From contig CAWAET010000015.1 in the NCBI GenBank assembly GCA_963781065.1, forward strand, positions 1-64,000: a stretch of DNA of 64,000 nt. Reading direction: 5' to 3'. The position numbers and the translations under genes were made by a program. Of this stretch, positions 19,669-29,323 are shown one piece after another (positions within the stretch are counted from its first letter, which is position 1; every line of letters begins with the position of its first letter). Source of the stretch: CALZJC01 sp963781065 (lineage in GTDB: Bacteria; Acidobacteriota; Thermoanaerobaculia; Multivoradales; JAHEKO01). The notes beneath the pieces were generated by a model that saw only the letters and a list, made by a program, of their open reading frames with translations, did not search any database and had not been told where the DNA came from.

Positions 19669-21636
19669 CTACGACAGAAGCCGCCGCACCGCCTCGAGCC
19701 GTGCCCTGGAGTCGTCGAGGCCCCCCGGCCGGCAGCGGGCCAGCCAGAGCGGGGCGAGCTCCTCGCTCCGCCGGCCGATCTCGTTGGCGAGAGCCCGGCG
19801 CTCGGCGGCCGGCAGGTTCGCAACGGTCTCTTCGCCGCCGTGCGCCAGCCGCGCTCGGCCGAGCCGGCAGGCGAAGCGCAGCATGCCCGCCAGCCACTCG
19901 AGCTCGCGCCGCAGGAGGTCGTGGCCGTAGCCGTGTGCGGCGCCGCCCCCGCGCGAGGTGCTGGTTTGCGAGGTGCCACCCGTTTCGGGTGGTGGCGCGA
20001 GCGCGGCGAGCTTGTCGGCGGCCGCCTCGACGGCCGCCTCGGCCCGGTCCAGACCCTCCACGGTCAGCTCCGCCGAGACCGGCGCCCTCCAGGCTGCGGT
20101 GGGCGAAGATGACCAGCTTGGAGAGGGCCGAGGCGTTCATCGGCGTGACCCCGGCCTCCTGGTAGACGTTGCCGAGACCCGCCAGCACCTCGCCCGTGCC
20201 GGCGGCGAGGCCGCCGCCGGCGAGCCGATCCACCAGCTCGGGCAAGGGCAGGGAGGCGGGGTCCTCGGCCGCCTGCGGGTTCCAGGCGAAGGCGGCGCCG
20301 GCGACCAGCGGCGGCCAGCTCACCGGCGGCGGCTGCAGGTGGCCGAAGTCGCCCCAGTCGGTGATCAGGTAGCCGCTGGCGCCGTGCTCGACGCCGGCCA
20401 GCGCGGCCTCGGCGAGGTTGGCGACGGCGTTGTCCAGCCGGCCGGCGAAGCTGTTCCAGCTCGTGGTGCCGGGGCAGAGGTAGACCTCGAGGCCGGCCGC
20501 CGCCAGCGGCGCCAGGCGCTTGGCGAAGGGGTGGCCGGCCTCGTAGCCCCACTCGAGGATCGCCGCGTCGCGCGGCACCTGGTCGAGCAGCTCGGGGTAT
20601 GAGGCCAGGATGTCGCCCCAGAACTGGATCGTCCGGCCGTGGCCGGCGGCGAGGGCGTGCAGCTCGAGCAGGAAGTCGAGATAGACCTGGCCGGTGCCGC
20701 GCTCGCGGCAGGCCTCGGCGGAGCGCCCCTTGCCGATGTCGAAGGTCTCGTCGCAGCCGACGTTGAAGCGGCGGCTGGTGAAGTTGGGCAGGAGCTGGTC
20801 GTAGAGGTCGCCGCAGCAGGTCGAGGGCGCCCGGGTCGAGGGGGCAGAGGCTGAACGGCTCCGAGTGGTCGAAGAACGGATGGGGCATGCCGCCGGGAAC
20901 CTCGGCGAGGTGGCCGTAGGCCGTGCTTCAGCCAGCGGTGCAGGTGGCCGAAGCTGTTCTGGTTGGGCACCAGCTCGACAAAGCGGCGCCGGCAGTGGGC
21001 GTCGAGCTCGCGCACTTCCTCGGCGGTCAACGGGCTGGCGTCCCGCCAGACGATCTCGTGGCCGCGGTAGGCGAAGGTGTGCTCGGTGTAGAGCTGCAGC
21101 TGGTTGAGCTTGAGGGCGGCCATGCAGGTCGACCAGGTCGTGGAGGGCCTCCTGGGTCGGCACCCGGTTGCGGCTGATGTCGAGCATCAGGCCGCGGTGG
21201 CGGAAGCCGGGGTGGTCCTCGATGCGGACTCCCGGCCGCCTCGAACGGCGCTCCGGCCTCGGCCGGCGCCCGGGTGCCGAGCCACTGGAGCAGGGTCTCG
21301 ACGCCGTAGTAGAGGCCCGGCGCGGCCGGCGGCGGCGATCTCGATGCCGCCGGAGGCGACCTCGAGGCGGTAGCCCTCGCCGGACCCGCCGGCTCCTGCC
21401 GCATCGTGCTTCGAGGCGGAGCCGCACGGCGGTCTCGGCCGCGCCGGGCGCGGATCCGGACCCCACGCCGCCGCGGACCGGGATGCCGAGCCCGCCGAGT
21501 CCCTCCGCCAGTCGATCGGCAGCCAACTGGCTAGCCGGGGTCGCCGTCGGCTGTCTCAGCGCCGAACGGCCGCCAGCGACACGGCTTCGCCGGTCCGCCG
21601 CAGGCGGCGCGGCGGCGGCGCCAGGAGCAGGCTCAA
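19669..21636 (-). CDS. Glycoside hydrolase family 20 beta-N-acetylhexosaminidase (multiple frameshifts)
   Basis: Pieces in all three minus-strand frames join into one GH20 enzyme of about 650 residues. They are GLYYGVETLLQWLG (zincin-like GH20b domain), HRGLMLDISRNRVPTQEAL, LNQLQLYTEHTFAYRGHEIV, FVELVPNQNSFGHLHRWLKH, RRFNVGCDETFDIGKG (the catalytic Asp-Glu pair) and TIQFWGDIL, with a C-terminal helical region ending in RRLLS. The likely start is a TTG at 21636 overlapping the previous stop (TTGA), giving MSLLLAPPPRRL. About seven single-base frame changes are needed, in both directions; this is the most damaged gene of the window. It either marks a poorly resolved stretch of assembly or a decaying gene. 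The family releases terminal GlcNAc/GalNAc from chitooligosaccharides or glycans. Confidence 0.75.
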
Positions 21637-22964
21637 GAGGCCTGCACCGAGGTGACCTTGGGCAGGTGCTCGGCGGCCAGGAACCAGCTGGCGCCGGCGT
21701 CGACCGAGCCGAAGACGGTGCCCGACTCGGTGCCGAACCACAGGCCCAGCGGGTCGGCGCCGTCGTCGCAGAACGCCTGGCGCAGGACGGTCAGGTAGGC
21801 GCCCTCGTCGGGCAGGCCGTCGCCGCGGGCGGTCCAGCTGGCGCCCCGGTCGGCGGTCTCCCAGACCCGCAGCCGGCCCTCGGGCGGCACCCGGTCGACG
21901 TCGGCCACCAGCGGGATCACCCACGCCCGGTCGGGGTCGCGCGGGTGGATCGCCAGCGGAAAGCCGAACTGCGACGGCAGGCCGTTGGCGACGCCGATGT
22001 CGTGCCAGCTCGCTCCGGCGTCGTCGGACCGGTAGACGCCGCCGTGGTACTGCATGTAGAGGGTCGCCGGCTCGACCGGCGAGCGCAGCATCTTGTGGAT
22101 GCAGTGCTGCAGGGTGTCCTGGCGCGCCTCCTCGGGCAGATAGGGGGGCACCAGCCCGGCGACGCCGCGGCCCCACGAGCCGCCGCCGTCCTCGGTCAGC
22201 CAGACGCCCGCCGCCGAGATGCCGATCGCCAACCGCCGCGGCTCCCCGGGCCAGGGGCAGATCGAGTGCAGGGCGAGACCGCCGAGGCCGCCCTCCCACT
22301 GCGGCCGGGTCGGGTGGTCCCAGAGCGCGCGGTTGAGCTGCCAGCTGCGGCCGCCGTCGCCGCTGTGGAACAGCGCCGCCGGCGCCACGCCGGCCCACAG
22401 CTCGCCGTCGCCGGCGCCGGGCTCGACGATCCAGATGCGGGACACCGAGTTGTCGGTTCCCTCGGGGAAGGCCGGGCCCTCGGCCTCCTGCCAGTCGCCG
22501 GTGGGATCGTCGGCGTAGTAGAGATGGGGGCCGAACTGGCCGTGGGTCACCGCGGCGTAGCAGGTGCCGGTGCGCGGGTCGCGCGTGGCGTACTCGACGA
22601 CCTGGCCGGGAAAGGCGCGGTGGGCCGCCCTCAGCCGCCCGCCGCGGAGCCCGCGCAGCACGACGAGGCCCTTCTTGGTCCCCACCAGCAGCTCGACCTC
22701 ACCGGCGCCGCCGGAGATCGCCTGGACGACCCACAGCTCGTCGTCGCCGGCGAGGCCGCGGTCGGGCTCCGCCCGGGTGTCGCCGACGAACAGGCTGACG
22801 TGCTGGCGCAGCCGGCCGCGTTCGTCGAGGATCCAGCCGCGCAGCCCGGGGCAGCGCGCCTCGAGCGCCCGCAGCGCTTCGCCGGCGGTGGCGCCCTCGA
22901 CCGCAACTCGCTCGGCGCCGCCGGCGCGCTCTTGCAACGGGGTGGGGAGTACAACGACGGCCAT
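21633..22964 (-). CDS. ThiS/MoaD-like domain fused to a BNR/sialidase-like propeller
   Basis: The 443-residue protein has two parts. Residues 1-85 (MAVVVLPTPLQERAGG... DDELWVVQAISGG) have the ubiquitin-like beta-grasp pattern of MoaD/ThiS sulfur carriers, including a terminal-type GG. From residue 90 (VELLVGTKKGLVVLRG) follows a WD/BNR propeller with Asp-box-like repeats (HSGDGGRSW, LTEDGGGSW, RSDDAGASW, ETADRGASW, GSVDAGASW). In other genomes I would expect these as two neighbouring genes. Here the GG is followed directly by AGEVELL in the same frame. The carrier would thus lack a free C-terminal GG, unless a base is missing near 22700-22710. There is no signal peptide, so the propeller is probably cytosolic. 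Start ATG 22964, with GGAGG 6 nt upstream; the GH20 gene overlaps its stop. Confidence 0.75.
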   Translation of the reverse strand: MAVVVLPTPLQERAGGAERVAVEGATAGEALRALEARCPGLRGWILDERGRLRQHVSLFVGDTRAEPDRGLAGDDELWVVQAISGGAGEVELLVGTKKGLVVLRGLRGGRLRAAHRAFPGQVVEYATRDPRTGTCYAAVTHGQFGPHLYYADDPTGDWQEAEGPAFPEGTDNSVSRIWIVEPGAGDGELWAGVAPAALFHSGDGGRSWQLNRALWDHPTRPQWEGGLGGLALHSICPWPGEPRRLAIGISAAGVWLTEDGGGSWGRGVAGLVPPYLPEEARQDTLQHCIHKMLRSPVEPATLYMQYHGGVYRSDDAGASWHDIGVANGLPSQFGFPLAIHPRDPDRAWVIPLVADVDRVPPEGRLRVWETADRGASWTARGDGLPDEGAYLTVLRQAFCDDGADPLGLWFGTESGTVFGSVDAGASWFLAAEHLPKVTSVQAS

Positions 22965-23487
22965 GGCGCCTCCTTTCGCGTTCGCCCGATTCTAGCCCGT
23001 CTGGCGCGGCGCGAGCCGGGTCGAGGGGCGGGCTGCGGAGTTCGCGGATGCGCGGGTGCTGGGGCCGGGCTCCGCCTCCGGGTCGCCCCGCGCTCGCTTC
23101 GCTATTGCATGGTCATGCTTCGCTCCGCGCGGGGCGCCCACTCCGGCTACGCCCTCCGGTGGCTTCGGGCTGTCCTGATGCTCTCCCCGGAGTTGTCGGT
23201 CTCAACGTGCACCCCCGGAGGCCGGCCGGGAGCCGAGGGGCCAGCCCGTCAGGCGGGGAGCATCCGAGCACGCAGCGAAAGCGGCGCGCGCAGGATGACT
23301 CCCCGCCCAAGGGCCAGGCCCCACGGCTCCAAGCCGGCCGGGCTATACGCATGCCAGACTTAAGCGGCCGGGCCCGCACGGCATCGGGTCGGCGGGCCCG
23401 TGCACGGGGGTGCGCTGCCGGTCAGGGCCTGCCGGCCGACCTCGCGCGCGACAAAGGTGGAATAATCTCCAGCGGAGAACGACTGCA
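22965..23487. other. 523-bp intergenic region, no supported gene
   Basis: Divergent region between the propeller and the REC-LpxC gene. Around 23090-23140 CCCCGCGC and GCGCGGGG flank a stretch with repeated GCTTCGCT motifs and can form a hairpin. Further right is a very GC-rich stretch with short inverted GGCC repeats. Just before the REC-LpxC gene is an AATAAT at about 23461-23466 and a GGAGA ribosome-binding site. No tRNA, known riboswitch or recognisable protein is seen. Confidence 0.4.
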
Positions 23488-24796
23488 ATGACCGACAAAG
23501 GACTGGTCCTCATCGTCGACGACGAGCCGGGGATCCTCGAAACGCTGGCCGGGGTCTTTTCCGACCAGGGGTTCCGCACGCTCGAGACGGGAAGCGGCGA
23601 GGAGGCGCTGGCGATCTATCGCGAGCGCGCGCCCGACGTCGTCTTTCTCGACATCTGGTTGCCCGACCGGGACGGGCTGGAGACGCTGCAGGCGATCCGC
23701 GAGCACGATCCCAAGGCGGCGGTGGTGATGATGTCGGGCCACGGCACCACTTCGACCGCCGTCAAGGCCCTCAAGATGGGGGCGCTCGACTACCTGGAGA
23801 AGCCGCTCTCCTACGGCCAGGCGGTCGAGGCGGTCAACGGCGGCATGCGGTTCCGCCACTCGGCCGACGGCGAAGGGGGGCTGCTGACCCCGGCCGGCAA
23901 GGGCACCGACCGGCTGCAGACCGACCACCGGCTGGAGCCGCCGCCGCGGTTCTCGCTGGTGCGGGAGGGGACCGAGCCGCAGCGGACGATCGGCCAGAGC
24001 ACGGTGCTCTACGGCCTCGGCCTGCACTCCGGGCGGCGCACCGGCATGTCGCTGCAGCCGTTGCCGCCCGACCACGGCATCCACTTCGTCACCCTGCCGA
24101 CCAACACCCGCATCCCCGCCCACGTCTGCGGCGGTGGGCGAGACCACCTACGCCACCACCCTCGAGGGCAGTGACGAGGCGACGATCTCCACCGTCGAGC
24201 ACCTGCTGTCGGCGCTGCACGCCGCCGGCGTCACCAACCTGCTGGTCAAGGTCCACGGCGAGATCCCGGTGCTCGACGGCTCGGCGCTGGAGTTCTGCCA
24301 CACCCTGGAGGAGGTCGGCGTCGTGGACCAGCCGGCGCTACGTCGCGAGGTGGTGATCGACCGCCTCTACGAGATCACCGGCGACGAGGGCAAGAGCCTC
24401 CGGGTCGAGCCCTACGACGGCTTCGCCGTCTCCTATCTGCTGCGCTACCCGCCGCCGGTGGGCGAGCAGAGCTACGAGTACGAGCTGACCGACTTCGCCA
24501 CCTACAAGCAGGAGATCGCGCCGGCCCGCACTTTCGGCTTCTTGAAGGACGTCAAGATGATGAACGAGCTCGGGCTGGGCTCGGGCGGCCGCATCGACAA
24601 CTGCATCCTGGTGGGCGAGGACGAGGTGATCAACACCGAGCTCAGGTTCGCCGACGAGTTCGTGCGCCACAAGATCCTCGACATCATCGGCGATCTCTAT
24701 CTGCTGGGCTACCCGCTGCGCGGCCGGGTGACCGCCAAGCTCAGCGGCCACCGGTTCAACATCGACCTGCTGCGGAAGATCCTCGCCGAGGCGTGA
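23488..24796 (+). CDS. lpxC: Response-regulator receiver domain fused to LpxC deacetylase (one frameshift)
   Basis: Residues 1-120 are a NtrC-like receiver: acidic pair D11/D12 in LIVDDEPG, phospho-acceptor D55 in FLDIWLPDRDG, S83 in MMSGHGTTS and K105 in YLEKPLS. After a 45-residue linker, QRTIGQSTVLYGLGLHSG begins UDP-3-O-acyl-GlcNAc deacetylase, the committed step of lipid A synthesis. Zinc and catalytic residues are in ISTVEHLLSALH (Glu and His), EFVRHKILDIIGDLYLLG (His and Asp) and KLSGHRFN (His). The frame steps by one base at about 24131-24140 (TGCGGCGGTG, one G too many); deleting it gives HVCAVGETTYATTLEGS, normal for LpxC. An ATG at 23488 with GGAGA 8 nt upstream. No histidine kinase is adjacent. 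A one-polypeptide REC-LpxC implies phosphorylation control of the enzyme. Confidence 0.88.
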
Positions 24797-24814
24797 GCGG
24801 CGCGGGGCCGCCCG

Positions 24815-25917
24815 CTAGCAGCCCGCCAGGGTCTCTTCCACCACCCGGTCCACCACCGCCTCGAGGCTGCCGGTCTCGCGCCAGACGGCCAGCTGCCGGT
24901 CGGCGCTCGAGCCGCCGCGACGATGGTGCGGGCATACTCGGCCTCCTGGCGGCTGCCGAGCTCGTCGAGCACCTCGTCGACCCAGTCGAGCATCTCGTCG
25001 ACCAGCTGGGACAGCGGCACCGCGCGGCGGCGGCCGAAGTCGATCAGCTCGCCGGCGACGCCGTAGCGCACGGCGCGCCACTTGTTCTCCTCGATCAGGT
25101 GGTGGCGGTAGCGCCGCCAGGACTGGTTGCGCTGGCGCAGGACGATCAGCTTGGCGACGATGGCCTGCAGCAGGGCGGCGAGGCAGATCGCCTCGTCGAC
25201 CCGGGTGCAGATGTCGGCCACCCGGAACTCGAGGGTGGGGAACTTCGGGTGCGGCCGGATGTCCCACCAGATCTTGGTCGGCTCGTCGATCGACCCGGTC
25301 TCGAGCAGGACGTCGACGAAGCGGGCGTACTCGCTCCACGAGGCGAAATCGGGCGGCAGTCCGGTGCGCGGCAGGTTCTCGAAGACGATCGAGCGGTACG
25401 ACTTGAGGCCGGTCTCGCGGCCGTGCCAGAAGGGCGAGCTGGTCGACAGCGCCAGGATATGCGGCAGGAAGTAGCGCGCCTGGTCCATGACGTCGATGAG
25501 CAGATCGCGGTCGGCGATGCCGATGTGGACGTGCATGCCGAAGATCAGCATCCGCCGCGCCACCTCGGCCAGCGCCTCGAGGTGCTTGAGGTAGCGCTCG
25601 TCGGTGGTGATCTCCTGCTGTTTCCAGCTCGAGAACGGGTGAGTGCTGGCCGCGGCCACGACCAGGCCGTGGCCCGCGGCCACCTGCGAGACCGCCCGGC
25701 GCAGCCGCACGACCTCGTCGCGCGCCTCGCCGATCGAGTGGCAGATGCGGCTGCCGACCTCGATCTGGGACTGCATCAGCTCGGGCTTGATCTGGTCTTC
25801 GAGCACCAGCTTGCCCTGTTCGAGGAACTCCTGGACGTAGGAGGTCAGCTGCCGGCTCTCCGGGTCGATGAGCTGATACTCCTCCTCGATGCCGATAGTG
25901 AGCTCGGGCAGGGTCAT
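24815..25917 (-). CDS. YbdK-type carboxylate-amine ligase (GCS2 family, one frameshift)
   Basis: The protein of about 367 residues matches the glutamate-cysteine-ligase-2 family: LTIGIEEEYQLIDPES at the N-terminus, IEVGSRICHSIGEARDEV, FGMHVHIGIADRDLLIDVM, and FPTLEFRVADICTRVDEAI. Members are ATP-dependent and make gamma-glutamyl or similar amide bonds; true glutathione synthesis is not implied. The start ATG at 25917 has GGAGGG 7 nt upstream. Near the C-terminus a missing G in GGCGGCT (about 24905-24915) breaks the frame; the second frame gives SSADRQLAVWRETGSLEAVV and a stop at 24815. A TAGCAT (minus, about 25958) may be its -10. It is divergent from the E1 gene and convergent with lpxC. Confidence 0.87.
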
Positions 25918-26057
25918 GACGGTTCCCTCCGTGGCCTTCGCGCCAACGCGGGATGCTAGCAGCCGCGCCAGCGTGCCTGCCCCCGGGGGGGCTGCTAACA
26001 TCGCGCCCGTCGCCGGAGCCCCCGGCGAAAACCCGCACGAACTCGAGATCTTCCAAC

Positions 26058-28481
26058 GTGGCTACAGAATCGAACGCCGCGGCCCGTGAGCCGGAGCTGC
26101 GGTTCAGCCGCGAGAGCATCCTGCGCGACTACCGGATCGCCTTCCAGAGCCGTGAGGCGAGCCTGCTGGGGCGCAAGGAGGTGCTCACCGGCAAGGCCAA
26201 GTTCGGCATCTTTGGCGACGGCAAGGAGGTCGCCCAGGTGGCGATGGCGCGCGCCTTCCGGCGCGGCGACTTTCGCTCGGGCTATTACCGCGATCAGACC
26301 CTGCTGATGGCCCTGGGCCGCCTGCGCCTCGACGAGTTCTTCGCCCAGCTCTACGCCGACCCCGACCCGGTGCGCGAGCCGAGCTCGGCGGGGCGGCAGA
26401 TGAACGCCCACTTCTCGACGCCGCTGCTCGATGGCGAGGGAGCCTGGGAGACCCACACCGCCGCCTTCAACTCCTCGGCCGACCTCTCGCCGACCGCGTC
26501 GCAGATGCCGCGGCTGGTCGGTCTGGCACAGGCGTCGCGGCTTTATCGCGAGCTGCCGGAGCTGGCCGGCGCCGGCGGCTTCTCGAACGGCGGCAACGAA
26601 GTGGCCTGGGGCACGATCGGCGACGCCAGCTGTGCGGAAGGGCTGTTCTGGGAGTCGATCAACGCCGCCGGGGTGGTGGGGGGGCCGCTGCTGCTGTCGA
26701 TCTGGGACGACGGCTACGGCATCTCGGTGCCGACCGCCATGCAGATCACCAACGGCAACCTTTCGACGGTGCTGCGCGGCTTCCAGCGGCGGCCCGGCGA
26801 GGAGATCGGCTACGACCTCTACAGCGTCCGCGGCTGGGACTACGCCGCGCTGTGCGAGACCTACCTCAACGCGGCCGAGATCGTGCGCGGCCAGCACGTG
26901 CCGGCCATCGTCCACGTCACCGAGCTGACCCAGCCGCAGGGACACTCGACCTCGGGCAGCCACGAGCGCTACAAGTCGCCCGAACGGCTGGCCTGGGAGC
27001 AGGACCACGACTGCCTGCGGCGGATGCGCAGCTGGATGGTGGAGCAGGAGATCGCCGATCGGGCGGAACTCGACCGCTGTCAGGAGGAGGACCGCCAGCT
27101 GGTGCGCGAGATGCAGCGGCTGGCCTGGCGCCGCTACCGGGAACCGGTCGAGGCCGAGCGCCGCGAGTTTCTCGATCTGGCCGGCCGGCTGGCCGCCGAG
27201 CCGGAACTGGCGGACGCCGCCACGAAGGCCGGTGAACGCCTGGCGCGGGTGCCGCAGCCGCTGCGCCGCGACCTGCTGGTGGCGGCTCAGGATCTGCGGG
27301 TGGCCGCGGCCGGCGTCGACTCGGCCGCGGTGCGGCAGCTGGCGGCCTGGAAGCGGCGGCTTGAAGACGAGGGGCGGCAACGCTACGGCGAGCACTTGCA
27401 GGCCGAGGGCGCCGGCTCGGCGCTGCGGGTGCCGCACGTCGCGGCCGCGTACCGCGGCGATACGCCGCTGGTCAACGGCTTCGAGGTGCTCAACCGCTGC
27501 TTCGACGCCGCCCTCGAGCGGCTGCCACAGCTGCTGGCCTTTGGCGAGGACGTCGGCCGGCTGGGCGGCGTCAACCAGGGATTCTCCGGTCTGCAGGCCC
27601 GCTACGGCGCCGCGCGGGTCGCCGACACCGGCATCCGCGAGGCGACGATCATCGGCCAGGCGATCGGCCTGGCGATGCGCGGTTTCCGGCCGATCGCCGA
27701 GATCCAGTACCTCGACTATGTCCTCTACGCACTGCAGATCCTCTCTGACGATCTGGCGACCCTGCACTGGCGCACTTTCGGCCGCCAGCGGGCGCCGGTG
27801 ATCGTGCGCACCCGCGGCCACCGTCTGGAAGGGGTCTGGCACGCCGGCTCGCCGATGGGCGCCCTGATCCATCTGCTGCGCGGCATGTGGCTGTGCGTGC
27901 CGCGCAACATGACCCAGGCCGCCGGGATGTACAACACCCTGCTGCGGGCCGAAGATCCGGCGCTGGTGATCGAGGTGCTCAACGGCTACCGGGTCAAGGA
28001 GCGGCCGCCGGAGAACATTGCCGAGTTCACCGTGCCGCTGGGCGTTCCCGAGGTGCTGCGCCAGGGCGACGACCTGACCCTGGTGACCTACGGCGCCTGC
28101 TGCCGGGTCGCCGAGGCGGCGGCCGAGCTGCTCGCCCGGGTCGGCGTCGAGGCCGAGGTGATCGACGTCCAGACCCTGCTGCCGCTCGATCGGCCGGGGC
28201 GGATCGTCGAGTCGCTGCGCAAGACCAACCGGATCGTGGTGCTCGACGAGGACGTGCCGGGCGGCGCCTCGGCCTACATCCTGCAGCATGTGCTCGAGGC
28301 CCGGGGCGGATACGAGTGGCTCGATTCGCCACCGCTGACCATCACCTCGGCGGCCCACCGGCCGGCCTTCGGCTCGGACGGCGACTACTTCTCCAAGCCC
28401 AGCCGCGAGCGGGTGTTCGACGCGGTCTACGAGATGATGCGCGAAGCGGATCCGGGGCGGCTGCCGACGCTCGACGGGTAG
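26058..28481 (+). CDS. Fused alpha-beta E1 component of a 2-oxoacid dehydrogenase
   Basis: An 807-residue polypeptide joins both E1 subunits. The alpha half has the thiamine-diphosphate motif GDASCAEGLFWESINAAGVV ending in WDDGYGISVP, where the more common alpha-subunit NN is DD. A helical linker (about 340-470) follows. The beta half begins near NGFEVLNRCFDAALERLPQL and contains FGEDVGRLGGVNQGF, GIREATIIGQAIGLAMRGF, and the C-terminal VIDVQTLLPLDRPGRIVESL. It probably decarboxylates branched-chain 2-oxoacids or pyruvate and acylates E2 lipoyl groups; E2 and E3 are not in the window. I chose the GTG at 26058 (MATESNAAAREPELRFS) because conservation starts there. TAACAT at about 25995 may be its -10. 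Confidence 0.9.
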   Translation: MATESNAAAREPELRFSRESILRDYRIAFQSREASLLGRKEVLTGKAKFGIFGDGKEVAQVAMARAFRRGDFRSGYYRDQTLLMALGRLRLDEFFAQLYADPDPVREPSSAGRQMNAHFSTPLLDGEGAWETHTAAFNSSADLSPTASQMPRLVGLAQASRLYRELPELAGAGGFSNGGNEVAWGTIGDASCAEGLFWESINAAGVVGGPLLLSIWDDGYGISVPTAMQITNGNLSTVLRGFQRRPGEEIGYDLYSVRGWDYAALCETYLNAAEIVRGQHVPAIVHVTELTQPQGHSTSGSHERYKSPERLAWEQDHDCLRRMRSWMVEQEIADRAELDRCQEEDRQLVREMQRLAWRRYREPVEAERREFLDLAGRLAAEPELADAATKAGERLARVPQPLRRDLLVAAQDLRVAAAGVDSAAVRQLAAWKRRLEDEGRQRYGEHLQAEGAGSALRVPHVAAAYRGDTPLVNGFEVLNRCFDAALERLPQLLAFGEDVGRLGGVNQGFSGLQARYGAARVADTGIREATIIGQAIGLAMRGFRPIAEIQYLDYVLYALQILSDDLATLHWRTFGRQRAPVIVRTRGHRLEGVWHAGSPMGALIHLLRGMWLCVPRNMTQAAGMYNTLLRAEDPALVIEVLNGYRVKERPPENIAEFTVPLGVPEVLRQGDDLTLVTYGACCRVAEAAAELLARVGVEAEVIDVQTLLPLDRPGRIVESLRKTNRIVVLDEDVPGGASAYILQHVLEARGGYEWLDSPPLTITSAAHRPAFGSDGDYFSKPSRERVFDAVYEMMREADPGRLPTLDG

Positions 28482-28532
28482 GGAGGGTCGACGCGGAGGT
28501 CGGCCGCTACGGTGGTGCCCCCGGGGCGGCGG

Positions 28533-29090
28533 TTACATGAACCCGAGCTGGAGGCGGGCGGCTTCGGTCATCATGCCCGGGTTCCAGGGCGGGTCGAGGA
28601 CCACCTCGACGCGGGTCTCGGCGACTCCGGGGATCTCGTCCACGCGGACCCGCACGTCCTCGGCCAGGACCGGGCCCATGCCGCAACCGGGGGCGGTGAG
28701 GGTCATCTTGATGTCGACCCGGCGGCCGGCTCCGTTCTCGGCTTCCACCACCTCGCAGTTGTAGACCAGGCCGAGGTCGACGATGTTGACCGGAATCTCG
28801 GGGTCGTAGCACTTGCGCATCTGGTCCCATACCAGCTTCTCGAGAGCCTCGGGGTCGCTCGGCGCTTCGTCCGGCAGGTCGGAGGCCTGGACCTCCTTGC
28901 CCAGGGCGTCGGCGTCGCTCTGGTCGATGCGATACATGGCGCCGTATTCGGTCATCACCGTGAAGCTGGCGCCCAGCTCCTGGGTGATCACCCCGCGGGT
29001 GCCCTCGTCGAGAACGACCTTGTTGCCGTCGGGGATCTGGATGGCGGTCACCGCGCGGGCGAGGGTGACGTCTTCTCGTTTGCCGTACAT
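28533..29090 (-). CDS. sufT: SufT-like iron-sulfur assembly protein (MIP18/DUF59 family)
   Basis: The 185-residue protein has an N-terminal beta-rich extension (VTLARAVTAIQIPDGNKVVL... MTEYGAMYRID) and a C-terminal MIP18/DUF59 domain: WDQMRKCYDPEIPVNIVDLG, MTLTAPGCGMGPVLAEDV, VEVVLDPPWNPGMMTEAA. This two-part form is the long SufT. The conserved Cys is in APGCGM. SufT helps maturation of Fe-S clusters in the cytosol, sometimes next to the suf operon, but no other suf genes are here. The start ATG 29090 (MYGKREDVTL) is taken over longer possibilities because upstream residues are low-complexity. It is convergent with the E1 gene. Confidence 0.9.
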   Translation of the reverse strand: MYGKREDVTLARAVTAIQIPDGNKVVLDEGTRGVITQELGASFTVMTEYGAMYRIDQSDADALGKEVQASDLPDEAPSDPEALEKLVWDQMRKCYDPEIPVNIVDLGLVYNCEVVEAENGAGRRVDIKMTLTAPGCGMGPVLAEDVRVRVDEIPGVAETRVEVVLDPPWNPGMMTEAARLQLGFM

Positions 29091-29323
29091 TTCGTTGTCT
29101 TTCGAAAACGGCAACCGGTCTTGCCGAAGGCCCCTTCTTGCCGAAGGCCGCAGTATAGCGGACCCGCGGCTCCGCCACGCGCGGCTGACGGGACCCTCGG
29201 GGGGGGGGAAGTTCGAAGCCCGGGTAGTCGCTCGGCAGGCCATCACCGAAGTCCGGCCTTCTTTGCCGCCGGTGCACCCCTGTGCGATACTTCCGACGGT
29301 CTCGGGTCGTTTGGAGGGCAGGT

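Noticed and set aside
25995..28358. A 787-codon open frame antisense to the E1 gene
   Set aside because: Composition is Arg/Gln/His/Val-rich with no motif; the sense strand is a clear dehydrogenase.
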